From the NCBI GenBank assembly GCA_037951105.1, contig JBAMJV010010657.1, positions 7,501 to 71,500 of the forward strand: DNA of 64,000 bases, in the 5' to 3' direction. The notes beneath the pieces were generated by a model, which was given only the letters and a program-made list of their open reading frames with translations, ran no database searches and was not told the DNA's origin. The DNA is from Echinarachnius parma (taxonomy: Eukaryota > Echinodermata > Echinoidea > Clypeasteroida > Echinarachniidae). A program made the translations under genes and the position numbers. Position 1 is the first letter of the stretch. Every line of letters starts with the position of its first letter. Positions 1 through 10,812 of the stretch are shown here, one piece after another.

Positions 1-278
1 TAATGAAAGAACAAGTGTAAAATTTGAAAAAGCACACAATTTTAAAGACAGAATAAACGTTGTTTAATTAAAATCGGTTCGGAAATGGCTGAAATATCCT
101 TAAATATATTCGTTTGGAATAAATGTGGGACCCACAATCATTCCATAATTTAATTTTAACAGTAATACAGCCTACACATTTTTTTCAAAATGAATACAAG
201 TAGATTTTGATTGTTTTGATTAAATAATTATTTTGACCAAACACCCCCATCGCATTTTATAATTTAAAAAAAATGGTT
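1..278 (-). mobile_element. Family B MITE fragment (cut by window edge)
   Basis: This is a diverged part of the family B element that recurs at 56950-57515 and 62001-62563 in the same orientation. It shares the order AAAACTGAGTGT-like start, AAAATCGGTTC, GGCTGAAATATCC and the decayed central palindrome near 118-143. The terminal TTAA end lies outside the window. It is old, because it has many substitutions relative to the other copies. Confidence 0.7.
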
Positions 279-300
279 GTATAGGATTTTCATTTGTGTG

Positions 301-391
301 GTTCATATTATACACAGGGTTGTGTTTAGTTGTGTATTTTCTCACACAACCTACCTAACACAACCCTGTGGAATATAATGGACCACCCAAC
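301..391. repeat. Imperfect hairpin
   Basis: An arm near 301-327 (containing ACACAGGGTTGTGTT) pairs with an arm near 357-391 (AACACAACCCTGTGG), leaving a loop of about 30 nt. It may be a tiny foldback element. No target duplication is evident. Confidence 0.55.
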
Positions 392-1023
392 TGAAAATAA
401 TATACAACTTTACACATCTGAATTGCAGTGAAGCAATTCTAGTTGAATATGGAGTTTTTTAAAAATATACATCCCTGATTATCCTCATATAATTATGACT
501 GTAAATCCGGCAGAATCTTCACATGACATGCGATATTCCCGAGGGCAGTCTCTTTATATAACCTGGTTATAAGTGAGCAAAATTTAAAAACGCGTCGAGA
601 CGCCGACCAATTATTTTGCTTTAACCCGATGCTAACGGGGACTTCGTGTACCATGTATGCACACTATTATTATGCATTCGCATACATAATAATAGGAGGA
701 TGTGGATTAATCGGGGATAGCGTTTTCGCGTTCGCATGATTAGCCGTTCATTAGCAACACGCATTGCATAGGGCGAGGACAAACTAATAAGTCTCAAGGC
801 AGTCCTTATCGTTAATGCTCGTATTACCAACCAATAAAAAAAAGGTCATTAGGATGACACGTACATCATTTACTCAAGGTTATAATTATTAAAGTGTTAT
901 TACATCTAGTAATGGTCTTTTTAAATTCATTTTTCATAACATTTTAGTCACAGAGACTTGTTGTGTTTTGAAACAAACAAACAATTTGATATAGAACTTA
1001 AGACGGGCCTATTTTGCTAATGA
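392..1023. other. No gene seen
   Basis: AT-rich sequence with only a short hairpin at about 662-694 (CTATTATTATGCAT, loop, ATACATAATAATAG). The 69-codon reverse-strand open frame here has no coding features. Confidence 0.6.
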
Positions 1024-1224
1024 CCGATAACACCATATTTTGAATTTACACAACGAATCAGCTCAAAATACTATGGTGACAGATTCTTTACTTATGTTGC
1101 TACTTCGACATGGAACAATACTCGTAATTCTTACAGTTTTGATTTGTTTAAGTCTAGGTTGAAATCTGCAAGACCGCTTATTGGTGATTGTTATTTTTCC
1201 TTATATGGTTACCCTGTCATTTAG
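1024..1224 (+). pseudogene. LINE reverse-transcriptase C-terminal remnant
   Basis: An open frame from 1024 to a TAG at 1222-1224 reads as the extreme C-terminus typical of LINE ORF2 proteins. It contains KYYGDRFFTYVATSTWNN followed by a Leu-Phe-Lys-x-x-Leu-Lys segment, matching the usual C-terminal pattern of RF-x-Y-x-A-x-x-x-WN and then FK-x-x-LK in CR1, L2 and Jockey-type elements. The rest of the ORF is missing, so this is a 5'-truncated insertion, which is the normal fate of LINEs. The sequence that follows is its 3' UTR and recurs in reverse orientation at about 3370-3715. The clade cannot be fixed from 67 residues. Confidence 0.65.
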
Positions 1225-1800
1225 TTGTTAATTGTATTAGTAGGCTTGTTAAGGGCCAAAAATATGGGTGTTGACTGCATTTTGGGGTACGATTGTTTTA
1301 CTGGCACACATGACATATTCCTTGGATCAAACGAAAAAATTCATCCAAAGAGACACTCTGTATCTATGCAAATTAGGCCTAATTTCCATAATTTATGCAC
1401 ATTTATGAAAATTGCATATTCTATGAAAATCGTGTTTTTAAATTCCTTGGATCAAAAAAAGAAAATTCATCCAAAGAGACACTCTGTATCTATGCAAATT
1501 AGGCCTATTTTCCATAATGTATGCACATTTATTCATGGAAATGGGATATTCTATGAAAATTGTGTATTTATTGAGATATATGAAGAAGAAACATTTGAAA
1601 ATATACTCCGCAAAAAAAGAAACTGGACACTTGTATGAGACCAAATATTTCGTATTCATTAACGATAAATATATGATATTGTATATCAAATTAAAGATAA
1701 AATTACCCTCTTCAATATTCGCATGAAGTCCAGATGAAATCATTCATGCATGACTTGTTACGGTCAATTAACCACACCAAGGTCTGTTTTCAAAAATAGC
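1225..1800 (+). repeat. Left arm of large inverted repeat cluster (LINE 3' UTR type)
   Basis: This holds two copies of a roughly 130-bp unit (CATCCAAAGAGACACTCTG, then TATGCAAATTAGGCCT) at about 1335-1440 and 1455-1560. The first half matches 3370-3715 in reverse complement. The second half, from ATACTCCGCAAAAAAAG to ACAGACC-type sequence near 1780, matches 2385-2595 in reverse complement. Confidence 0.6.
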
Positions 1801-2384
1801 AAAAATGGAACATCCACTCAACCATATAAATGTTGATAAGCATAATCTAAAACGCTATATTCATGAGATGGCATCATTTTTCATTACAAATGTGACCTTT
1901 TCTATCTTCAGCTCAATAAAGAGTATAAATGAAGACAAATTGTGAACGTTATAGGCGTTATCATCCAAAAGTAACAAAATGGGGAATTCCATGGCAAAGC
2001 TTTATTAGTCAAAACCACAGTTTGTGCCCTTATTTCAGCATGAAAATGGTATAAATTCTTCTCAAGAATTATACCGTAGTCCAAAGATCTTCAAAACCTG
2101 AAGTCACCCTTGGTCAAACATTTGGGCAGTCTTTAACATGACATTTCTCCAGGTAATTATGGTTAAAATTGCAGGAGACACATGAAATAGACAAGCTTCA
2201 TGCCTGTAATACAGGCCAGTATGATAATGCTCTCATAACCTGGCCCTGTTTTATTGACAAATTTATATTTCCAGAGTTTGTTCATAACAATAAAGTTGAA
2301 TAATGTCATAATTTACTTGCCCCGCTCATCTTGTTTTAAGTGAAACACTTACTATCATTTCAGTCGAATGGAGTGGTTCTCCAT
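1801..2384. other. Loop between inverted arms, no gene seen
   Basis: Unique-looking AT-rich sequence between the inverted repeat arms. I see no ORF, RNA or terminal repeat in it. Confidence 0.5.
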
Positions 2385-3715
2385 TGTTTTGCTATTTTTG
2401 AAAACAGACCTTGCTAGTGTTAATTGACCATGGCATTTCATGCATGAACGATTACACCTTTAAGTTATACCCTGCATGTAGAGGACTAAATTCCCTTTAA
2501 TTTGATATATGATCATGTACACTTTATTGTACATTAATATGAAATATTTCAACTTATACAAGTGTCCAGTTTCTTTTTTTTGCGGAGTATAGATGGCCTA
2601 GGGTATATCAAGGCCAGTTGATCAATCTAGCAGATTATTTTAACGTTTGGTGACCGTCTAACCCCTCAAATTCAAGATGGCCACCGGCAGGAATCATTTG
2701 CTCATTTTGTGTTATTGTTGAACTCCATATATGTATGATATGTCTAGTAAAATCATTACTGGGATGTCAAAATCAATTGTTGACTCATCCTTGGAACAAC
2801 TTAAGAAGATATTTCAAAAGAGACACACGATTCCTAAATAAATTAGTCTCATTTGCATAATTTATGTATAATGACACATGAATGTAATTTATTATGATAT
2901 TATCGTCTTCATTGAAATACTTGAATTTTAACATTCCTGCGGCGGCCACATTGGATATTTGAGACAAGATGACTGCCAATGCTGAAAATAACCTGCTAAA
3001 AAGTATTTGTTTACTTTGACTTACCCTAGTTCATCAATCTGTATCAATAATTTATATGAAGACTACAATTTCATAATATATCACATTTGTCTACTAATGC
3101 ATACATTATGCAAATTCGTCTAATTTACATCGATAAAGTGTGCTTCTTTTGATGATTCTTCTTAGGATGATCCAAGGATGGGTCCAAAATTGATTCAGAC
3201 ATTCAAACAATTGTTAAAATAGACACATCACACATGTTTGTACCATAATTAGTTCAAAAGTAAGAACAAATATACAAAATTTAACATTCCTGCCAACGGC
3301 CATCTTGGATTTGAGGGACTATAGATGGCCAGGAAAGGTTAAAATAATAAGATTGATCCACTGGCATTGATATAGGCCTACCCTGGACCATCTATTTCCA
3401 AAGTTATTATCTCAAGTATTTCAATATATCCCATTCCCATGAATAAATTTACATACATTAAGGAAAGTAAGCCTAATTTGCATAGATACAGTGTGTCTCT
3501 TTGGATGAATTTTGATCCAAGGAATATCAAAACACCATTTTCATAAAATATCCCATTTTCATGAATAAATTTGCATAAATTATGTAAATTAGGCCTAATT
3601 TGCATAGATACAGAGTGTCTCTTTGGACGAATTTTTTTCTTTTGATCCAAGGAATATGTGTGCCAAGTTAAACAATCGTACCCCAAAATGCAGTCACGGA
3701 CCTCTTAACAAGCCT
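2385..3715 (-). repeat. Right arm of inverted repeat cluster, with rearranged units
   Basis: The two ends (2385-2595 and 3370-3715) are reverse complements of the left arm. Between them are several diverged units carrying ATTCCTGCC and GGCCATCTTGGATTTGAG in both orientations (about 2677-2695, 2931-2960 and 3284-3320). The cluster looks like repeated insertion and rearrangement of one LINE-associated repeat rather than a single foldback. Confidence 0.55.
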
Positions 3716-3717
3716 AC

Positions 3718-3786
3718 TATATGTCTACAAGCGCTTAGAGGCTTTTATCAATGTGCGCTATACAAATGCATATTATTATTATGTGT
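3718..3786 (+). mobile_element. L2/CR1-like retroelement 3' tail
   Basis: The sequence reads CAAGCGCTTAGAGG, then GTGCGCTATACAAATG and an ATT microsatellite. This is the standard 3' end of L2/CR1-clade LINEs and the SINEs they mobilise (AAGCGCTTTGAG, then GCGCTATATAAAT, then ATTATT). Only the tail is present. Confidence 0.6.
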
Positions 3787-4312
3787 TTTTTTTCTTTCGA
3801 AAGCCAAACGAAGCCCTGGGATTGTATTCAGTTAAATAGCGAAATTTACTTCACTCAGCAATTTAATATATGCTAAGATTTTACTTATCTTGTGTTCAAA
3901 TCGTATTTCAATACCATTAAATCTGTGTAAAATAATGAAAGATATTGTGATGTACAAATGTTGGTATAAATTTAAATTATTTTAAGCGATAAAGCAAAGT
4001 TTGTTTCAGTTAAGCAATTCATTAAAGACAGGCCCGTTGGTAAAAAGAAAACAAGAACACGGAGCAATCGAACTGTTCGGTTTTTAATGTTTGTATGTAT
4101 GTTGCTTGCGGTTGGTAAGGTCGGCAACTGATTTTCTAACCAGTTGCCGATCGGTCGTACGACATTCGGCAGTCGGCGATCTGTCTATGACTAATCGGAG
4201 CTAATCACCGACTAGAATAAAACCCGAATTGAGGGTTTGGTTTGCCGCATGGTTATTGTAAGTGGTAGATTGTTTCGGTTGTAAGAAGAACGGCGTTTGT
4301 TTGTCAAACTCA
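3787..4312. other. No gene seen
   Basis: AT-rich sequence with a short stretch of GCCGATCGGTCG-type CpG repeats around 4110-4210 (repeated TCGGCAACTG / GTTGCCGATC motifs). No coding signal. Confidence 0.5.
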
Positions 4313-4512
<200 letters not shown>

Positions 4513-5289
4513 GTGAAACAAATTAGACGCAACTACTGTACAATGCAATTCCAAAATAAAAAATTTTAACTTGTACTCATGCATGGCCGTGTATAAATTG
4601 CTCATATAATTGAATTATAATTATATGCATTTTTGTTCAAATCTGTTCAAGGAAATCTCAGAAATGTTATATCGAATTCATTTGATTTGGGTTGAGTTTC
4701 TTTCAGAGTGAAATTTTGAATTAACAATCAACTTGGACATGCTGGATATGAATTCAGATAAGCGTGTCTAACTCGACACGTCATGCATGAGCAAGCCAAG
4801 ACGGGCCAAGACACCCACGCAGAGGGTGGGCGTGGGAGGACATGTTACCAGCATCCAGAATAGTTTATGGCGTTTATATGTGCAGTATATACACTTGCAT
4901 TGTAATAATTTCGCTTTAAAACAATGGGTGGTAAGGGAGAAGAGTTTGTAAAGGAGGTTGAGGGGATGCAATGTGCACCTTTGTATGTTAGCAAACGGCT
5001 CAACTCAGCTATTGATGAAGCCATGGACTGGTGAGAGGGGGGGGGGGGGGGTCTGTGCCTGTGTATACATGACCATATGACTCTATTCGTTTTAGCCAAT
5101 TGGGGCAGAAAATGGGGCACAATTACTGAAAGGGTTTGCACCGATTCCCATGACTATACCAAGGAAGATTTACGGAAGAATGCAACGGCCTTGTATAATC
5201 GATCACAGTAGCATTGCAAGGTTCAAACACCGGGGGGGGGGGGGGGGGTGAAGAGAGGGAAAAGCGAGTTACGGGGGAGTGGGGCAAAC
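4513..5289. other. No gene; G tracts
   Basis: Contains G homopolymers at about 5038-5050 and 5231-5248. These frames read only as homopolymer-derived Pro/Gly runs. No gene seen. Confidence 0.5.
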
Positions 5290-5398
5290 CATGGGCGTAG
5301 CGAGTTACGTAATACCTATTCAACTGGGGGGATGAATGAATAGATCATATCCCCCCCCCACACTTGAATGGGTATCAATGTCATGTCTACGCCCCGTG
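5290..5398 (+). mobile_element. Short hAT-like MITE, 8-bp TSD
   Basis: The ends CATGGGCGTAG and CTACGCCCCGTG are near inverted repeats. The element is flanked by a perfect 8-bp direct repeat GGGCAAAC (5282-5289 and 5399-5406). Inside are a G run and a C run on either side of ATGAATGAATAGATCAT. An 8-bp duplication with ends of this kind is the hAT signature. A second copy of the interior lies at about 60592-60662. Confidence 0.75.
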
Positions 5399-6571
5399 GG
5401 GCAAACCAACGATTTCCTTTAAAGGGCGACTGGACTAGAGTACAAAGTAACACAAAATGTATTTATTGAACCCTTTATAATACAGAGGGGGGGGGGGGGG
5501 GCGTTAGAAATTACAATGATCCCGACATGAGGGTGAAGGGGGGGGGGGGGGGGGGGGTTACTTACACCACGGTACCACCTTTATTACTGATCAGCTAACG
5601 ACTGGGGAATGGATTCAGCGGAGCTTGTCTAATGTAGCGTGGGTAAATGAACCTCACGCTCAGCCATGCATGCAAACATTTCCCGTTGGATTTTATTCCG
5701 CTCGGTAGAGCGCGCAACTCAAGTGAACAGAATCTAACTTATAAAAATTATTCCTAGTTATGTCGGACTGTTTCTCATCAAGGAAGACTCCTTTTTAGTT
5801 GCGTTTTAGCTGAGGGGAACAATCTTGCCACCTTCGTTGCCCCATGCACGTTGACTAAAACCTGAATGAAGAAATGCATAAACAAAAATGTCGCCTTAGG
5901 CAAAGTCTCGCCTCCTCCTCCATACCTGCCATACAAGCTATGAATTTTGAATGCAGCCTTGACTACCCCATCGACCGTAGCTAGGCCAAAGGGCAAGGAA
6001 ATCTCGGAAATTAGCTGCAGTTATCAAAATACGAACCAGAAAGTGGGAGTTAGAATAATAACACAGTTCTGACTGTTTAACTGAATTATCGACCAAATGG
6101 TTAGAAACAGCCCCTAGGGAAACAGCATAGTAGGTTTATGGAAACAGCAAAGTCTTTTTAAAATGTCCGCCCTCTAATTACACCCCTGAGAGGCTGAGTA
6201 TATAATATATAACTGGCTTCTTTTGGGGAGGGAGTGGGTTGGCGTGTAAGGGGAGGGGGGGAGGGGGGGGGGGGGGTGGGCATTGTGTATTACACAATAG
6301 CCTCTGTAATAATTAGTCACGATACAAGTTATAATGAATAATTGATTATCATGGGACAATATAGCCCAGACTAACCATTAATGTTACTTGATATTAAAAG
6401 AAGGCTTATATCTCTGAAAATGATGAGAGATTGAACACAATCGGTCAACAAAATAAATGAAAACTATGTCTTTTTGAAGATGGCAACGCACTGATCACTC
6501 GGCAAATAACAATCTTGGATATCTCAACTTGCCAAAAATATTATTTGAGTCCAGATAGGTATTAGTTCTGT
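5399..6571. other. No gene; G tracts
   Basis: G homopolymers at about 5487-5501, 5537-5558 and 6252-6276. The remaining sequence is without recognisable coding content. Confidence 0.5.
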
Positions 6572-6729
6572 GGGGGTGTATTCTGAAAACGATTTCAAGT
6601 TAAAAATGTATTGTATCTACGTCATATCTACGTCACGAAAATATTACACTGTACTTAAGGAATAGCGATTTGATAAAATATATTTTAGTGACGTAGATAA
6701 AATAAATGTTAACTTCAGAATACACCCCC
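6572..6729. mobile_element. Foldback MITE
   Basis: The left end GGGGGTGTATTCTGAA is the inverse of the right end TTCAGAATACACCCCC. The pairing continues inward through AAGTTAA / TTAACTT and ATCTACGTCA / TGACGTAGAT. The unit is about 158 bp. No clear target duplication. Confidence 0.7.
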
Positions 6730-7755
6730 TATTATCAGATTATTGAATTTTGTTATAATGTACTGCATATTCATTTATAAGAGTGGCGTAACTCCGGGGG
6801 GCACGGACCCCAAAACAATTTGATAAAAACAATAACAAACATAAGGGGGAAATATTTAAAAAACAACAACAAAGAAACACGTTAAACAAAAATTCCCCCC
6901 CCCCCCCCATTCATTTACTTTCCCCCAATTAATCAGACCACACTACACCACAGGTGCTTTATGACCGAAGTTCATACACTTGACAACCAACCTTTCACGA
7001 ATTTCAAACAAACATTCGTAACGAGTGACGCAATCGCTTAAACAAACATTACAAACAACAACGTTCGGTGTTTGTTGCAACTTTTATTATCATGTGAATG
7101 ATGTCACACGAAGCAAAACCAATGTACATCAATTCTTAAAAGGACACAAATTAGAGTTATGAGATGCTTGATATGACAATGCTACCAGGACATCATTGGA
7201 ATGACAAAAGATGCATAACAGTTTGGACAAACAATTATATTTGTTTAAATTGTTCCTAATTTGAATATATGTTTACCAAAAAAGTTTGTACCAGACAATA
7301 ATTCAGTTCTGAATACATGGAATATGGAAAATTGTTTCAAATGTTTAGTTTTATTTAATGAATAATTGCATTTAAAAGTCATACTTATTAAGATTGTTAA
7401 AACTTATGCGAGGTACGATCATAAAAATCGTTCATATTTCATATTACGTAAAATAGTACACTAAACAGGAGCGCAATCGCCACTCTACCCCCTCCAAAAA
7501 CTAATACAAAAATAGCTTCTCCATTTACTTTGCTACATGTTTTTTTTTCTTCAAACTGCCCCAACCATTTGCCAAACACAAATCAACCCAGATTCTAAGT
7601 TCCACTATCAATTATTGTTTTCATTTGCAATATTGTAAAGGAAACGTGTGCAATCTGTGGTACAGATAATCACCCGACAGAGGTACATGTATAAGCTAAT
7701 GGCTTACATGGCGGAAGCAATCCATAACCATGCATAATGACGCTAGCTATCATGG
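6730..7755. other. No gene; G/C-flanked repeat remnant
   Basis: GAGTGGCGTAACTCCGGGGG at about 6781 looks like the left end of the CAGTGGCGTA hAT-like family, and a C run lies at about 6896-6908, but the right terminus is not identifiable. The rest is AT-rich with no gene. Confidence 0.4.
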
Positions 7756-8137
7756 TTAAAGGGATCTAGTATCATTGTACAAATCCACAAAATTTGCTTA
7801 GAACTTTAGGGGTTCATTCATACCTTGTTGAATTTGTACTACCAATTGAAGCATGGAATATGTTTCGGTTTTTCGAATTTCCCTTCCGCTAAAAAAAATA
7901 TTTACGATTGAAGTGTTTGGATTGTTTTAATTATCCACTGGAAAGTTACAAATGTGTACAGACTCAGAGCAATTATTACAATTTTACATTTCCGCTCATC
8001 ACTTGGTCGTATAATATCCTTTTAACGGTAACATTTTCACATATTATTCCGTTGACAAATCCGATTAAAACGGTACACATTTGACCAACCATTCATCACT
8101 TTTTGCACATGTCAACAAAGTTACTAGATCCCTTTAA
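7756..8137 (+). mobile_element. Family A TTAA MITE, full length
   Basis: Begins TTAAAGGGATCTAGTA and ends TTACTAGATCCCTTTAA, 382 bp, with TTAA at both ends. It carries the family order: CAAATCC, AAGCATGGAA, CGAATTTCCCTT, ACTGGAAAGTTA, TTTCCGCTCAT, then GCACATGTCAACAAAG. Non-coding. Confidence 0.92.
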
Positions 8138-8933
8138 TATGCTGTACCCCCAATTACCCCAGTAAACTGAATCGTACATTGTTACGTTGCCGCAAGATAC
8201 TCGTACATAATTCATCATAATTGAACGAACGGTCTTGACGACATGAACGAATACTATATACTTTCAAAAGAACATAATAATAACAATGTGATTTATTTTG
8301 TATAGTGTAACAGACAGGTAGTGTGTATAATAATATGTATATACAACATGTGAAACAAATGAAACAACTTGTAGTACGTTTTGATCGTGTGAAAAATAAG
8401 ACATAAATAAACCCGGGCTTTCTCTCAATAAAATCTCACACAAGAGTCAATTGCGATCTTCTTTTGTTTTGTCGTATCCAGGCACTTAGTTCTAAATGCG
8501 AAAGTACCGCCGCGCCGCGTTTGGTACCCATTTTCATCGTTATGAGATCCCCACTTTCTGCATCGGTAATGGAAGGCGCGTGCTGTACATTATACACATT
8601 GCTATAATAAAGCTCGCTTCTTTTACTCTCGTTTGGTGAACCACCATCTTAACTGATTTGTGGGTTCATTCGCTCAACGCTCACTGATTAATCCTTGTAA
8701 CCAGATTCAGCCGTTCGATTTATTTCGTCTGCACGGGTTTATGATGATCTCATTTTGGTCGCTCATATCCGCGTAGCACGGAGCATGTTGTTTAAAGCGA
8801 GCATACAAATCACCTATAGATCCAGATCTCACCGATTCACATCATTTTCATCTACGTCCCAAGAAGTCCTGACGTAAGCATTAAAACCACCTTGTGTGAA
8901 GTCCCTTTCGACTGTCCGGCTTCACTAATAAAC
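8138..8933. other. No proven gene; possible upstream region of 8934 ORF
   Basis: Two AATAAA motifs occur near 8405-8435. From about 8495 CpG becomes frequent, and a TATAATAAAG motif lies at about 8602. This could be promoter sequence for the ORF at 8934, but no core promoter can be proven. Confidence 0.3.
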
Positions 8934-9263
8934 ATGATGAAAACAAGGTTTATTTTTTTAAATCAAATTACGTTCAGATTTTCACTCTTTATAGTGTTTG
9001 TTCTTTCATTTTTCCTCGCATCGATAAATGATTTCACTTCCAAAGCGACGTGCACTGTTTCGTCTCTAAACGCGCCAACATTTTGGCGCCAAAAAAGAAG
9101 ACATGGTTCAAACTGTGCACTCGCCGGACCACGTGACCACAAGATGTATCACGTGATTCTATCGGAGGCATGGCGCAATGATATCACAGTGTCAGACGTA
9201 ACGTCACATTTTCATAATTTACAAACCTTCGCTCCTCCTTCAAAATCTATTAACAGACTCTAG
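8934..9263 (+). CDS. Candidate secreted-protein first exon
   Basis: The open frame starts ATGATGAAAACA at 8934 with A at -3. It encodes about 109 residues to a TAG at 9261. Residues 2-35 are a short basic start followed by a strongly hydrophobic stretch (FSLFIVFVLSFFLASI), which fits a signal peptide or anchor. A basic RQKRR cluster and then CALAGPRDHKMYHVILSEAW follow. The Cys, Pro, Tyr and Trp spacing is loosely like the start of a spondin N-terminal domain, but this is a weak resemblance. A possible donor (GAC|GTAACG) at 9197/9198 would keep phase 0, and an acceptor TTTTCTATTACAG ends at 9391. The real start of translation and the splicing are unproven. It could also be a chance ORF. Confidence 0.3.
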   Translation: MMKTRFIFLNQITFRFSLFIVFVLSFFLASINDFTSKATCTVSSLNAPTFWRQKRRHGSNCALAGPRDHKMYHVILSEAWRNDITVSDVTSHFHNLQTFAPPSKSINRL

Positions 9264-9391
9264 TAGAGAAAATAAACCATCCATATAATAGGAATGAATC
9301 AACATTAAATCTTAGGTATAAATGAACATAGCTTCTTGAGAACGCTGCTCAAGTCAAACATGATTTTTCCACTCGTAATTTTCTATTACAG

Positions 9392-9624
9392 CCGAGGCCA
9401 CCTCCAGCCTGGACGGTAAATGTAGATTGCCATTTATAAAAGCAGTTTCCATGGTTACCATATCAAACAATCGTGCAATTACGAGCGGACGACTGGTACA
9501 CGACGATATGTTTATCTGCGAAGGTGAACATTTAATTGGTCGATCGCGGAATGAAAAGAGAAACACGTTCAAAAGACAAGTGTTCGAGGAAGTGGATGCA
9601 TTATTCGTTACTAACATTGATTGA
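9392..9624 (+). CDS. Possible terminal exon after acceptor
   Basis: A good acceptor (TTTTCTATTACAG) ends at 9391. One frame stays open from 9394 to a TGA at 9622, about 76 codons, rich in charged residues and CpG. It needs an upstream phase-1 donor, which I cannot pick out. In phase 0 the same acceptor reads only 15 codons to a stop. No family recognised. An antisense open frame covers the same DNA. Confidence 0.2.
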
Positions 9625-9976
9625 TCATCATCGTCGACATCACACATCGGAAACAGACATATTTTCAAGGATGACTCCCATCATTATTAAACATTGTATA
9701 ACTGCAATTATAACGATTGCCCCTTTACCAAACATGTAGAACTATAATAACGATTCCCCCATGATTACACATGTACAACGATCGGTGAATCAATAGAACC
9801 CGTGCGTTACAGTTCGTGTGATTGAACAGACTGAATGATGGCTGTACATATAATAAGGCCTTCAATCAGAACAGACTACCGAACACAATTATTTACACAT
9901 ATCTGATCTTGGTTCCAAAACGTGTTAATTAAAATCGGACGGTGCTATTCAAAACAGGATATTTGTTTAATTAGTA
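9625..9976. other. No gene seen
   Basis: AT-rich sequence with no repeat or coding features that I can identify. Confidence 0.5.
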
Positions 9977-10368
9977 TTAAAGGGACTTTGTAACATTGTC
10001 CAAATCCTCAAAATCCAATTGGAAATCTAGCAGTTCTCTCATACCTTGTTTAGTTCGTATTAACAAAAAAAAACATGAGACAGGTTTCGGTTTGTCAAAT
10101 TTCCCTTTCGTTACAAAGATATGTACGATTGAAGTTTTCAGATAATAAAATATCCGTTGGATATTTGAAACCGTGTAGGCCTACAAAGTGAGTGCTGTGA
10201 GTAAGTGAATATCACTTTGCATTTGTGCTCATTACTCAGCCATATAACATCCATTTGACTTGACATTTTTCACACAATACCCTGTGGACATAATAGATAA
10301 CAACAGTATACATTATCAACCAATCATCACTTTTTGCACATGTCAACAAAGTTACTAGATCCCTTTAA
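9977..10368 (+). mobile_element. Family A TTAA MITE, full length
   Basis: 392 bp from TTAAAGGGACTTTGTAAC to GTTACTAGATCCCTTTAA. Same internal order as the copy at 7756-8137 and same orientation. Confidence 0.92.
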
Positions 10369-10740
10369 TAAGTATAATGATATCAATAATCATATTGCAT
10401 TTATATTAACTTGTAAACTAGTACTTCATTCGACGGGTTTAAAACCGTTAAAAACTCGTTTTGTGACTTTGCAAAAACATCATTGTGATTAATTTAACAA
10501 GCGAATTCAAAAGGACATATCTGAAGAACCGAACATAAAATACAACCAAAATAGACAACCACGTCATGTTACTTCACATCTCCTGCGGTGTCCTTTATGA
10601 TTAATTTGAATATAAACCTATTTATTAATTTTAAAAGCCGATAATGTGATGTACCCTCGTAAATGTCACTTTACATATTATAGGCGGTTTAACGTTGTTT
10701 TGAAAACGGGAATGAAGGAGGCGAATCTCAATGTATACAT

Positions 10741-10812
10741 TTATTTTGTTACTAAAATAAGTTACTAAAATAATTACTAAAATTACTAAAATTACTAAAA
10801 GTTACAAAAATA
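10741..10812. repeat. ACTAAAATT minisatellite
   Basis: Repeats of TTACTAAAAT with length changes, about six units. Confidence 0.8.
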
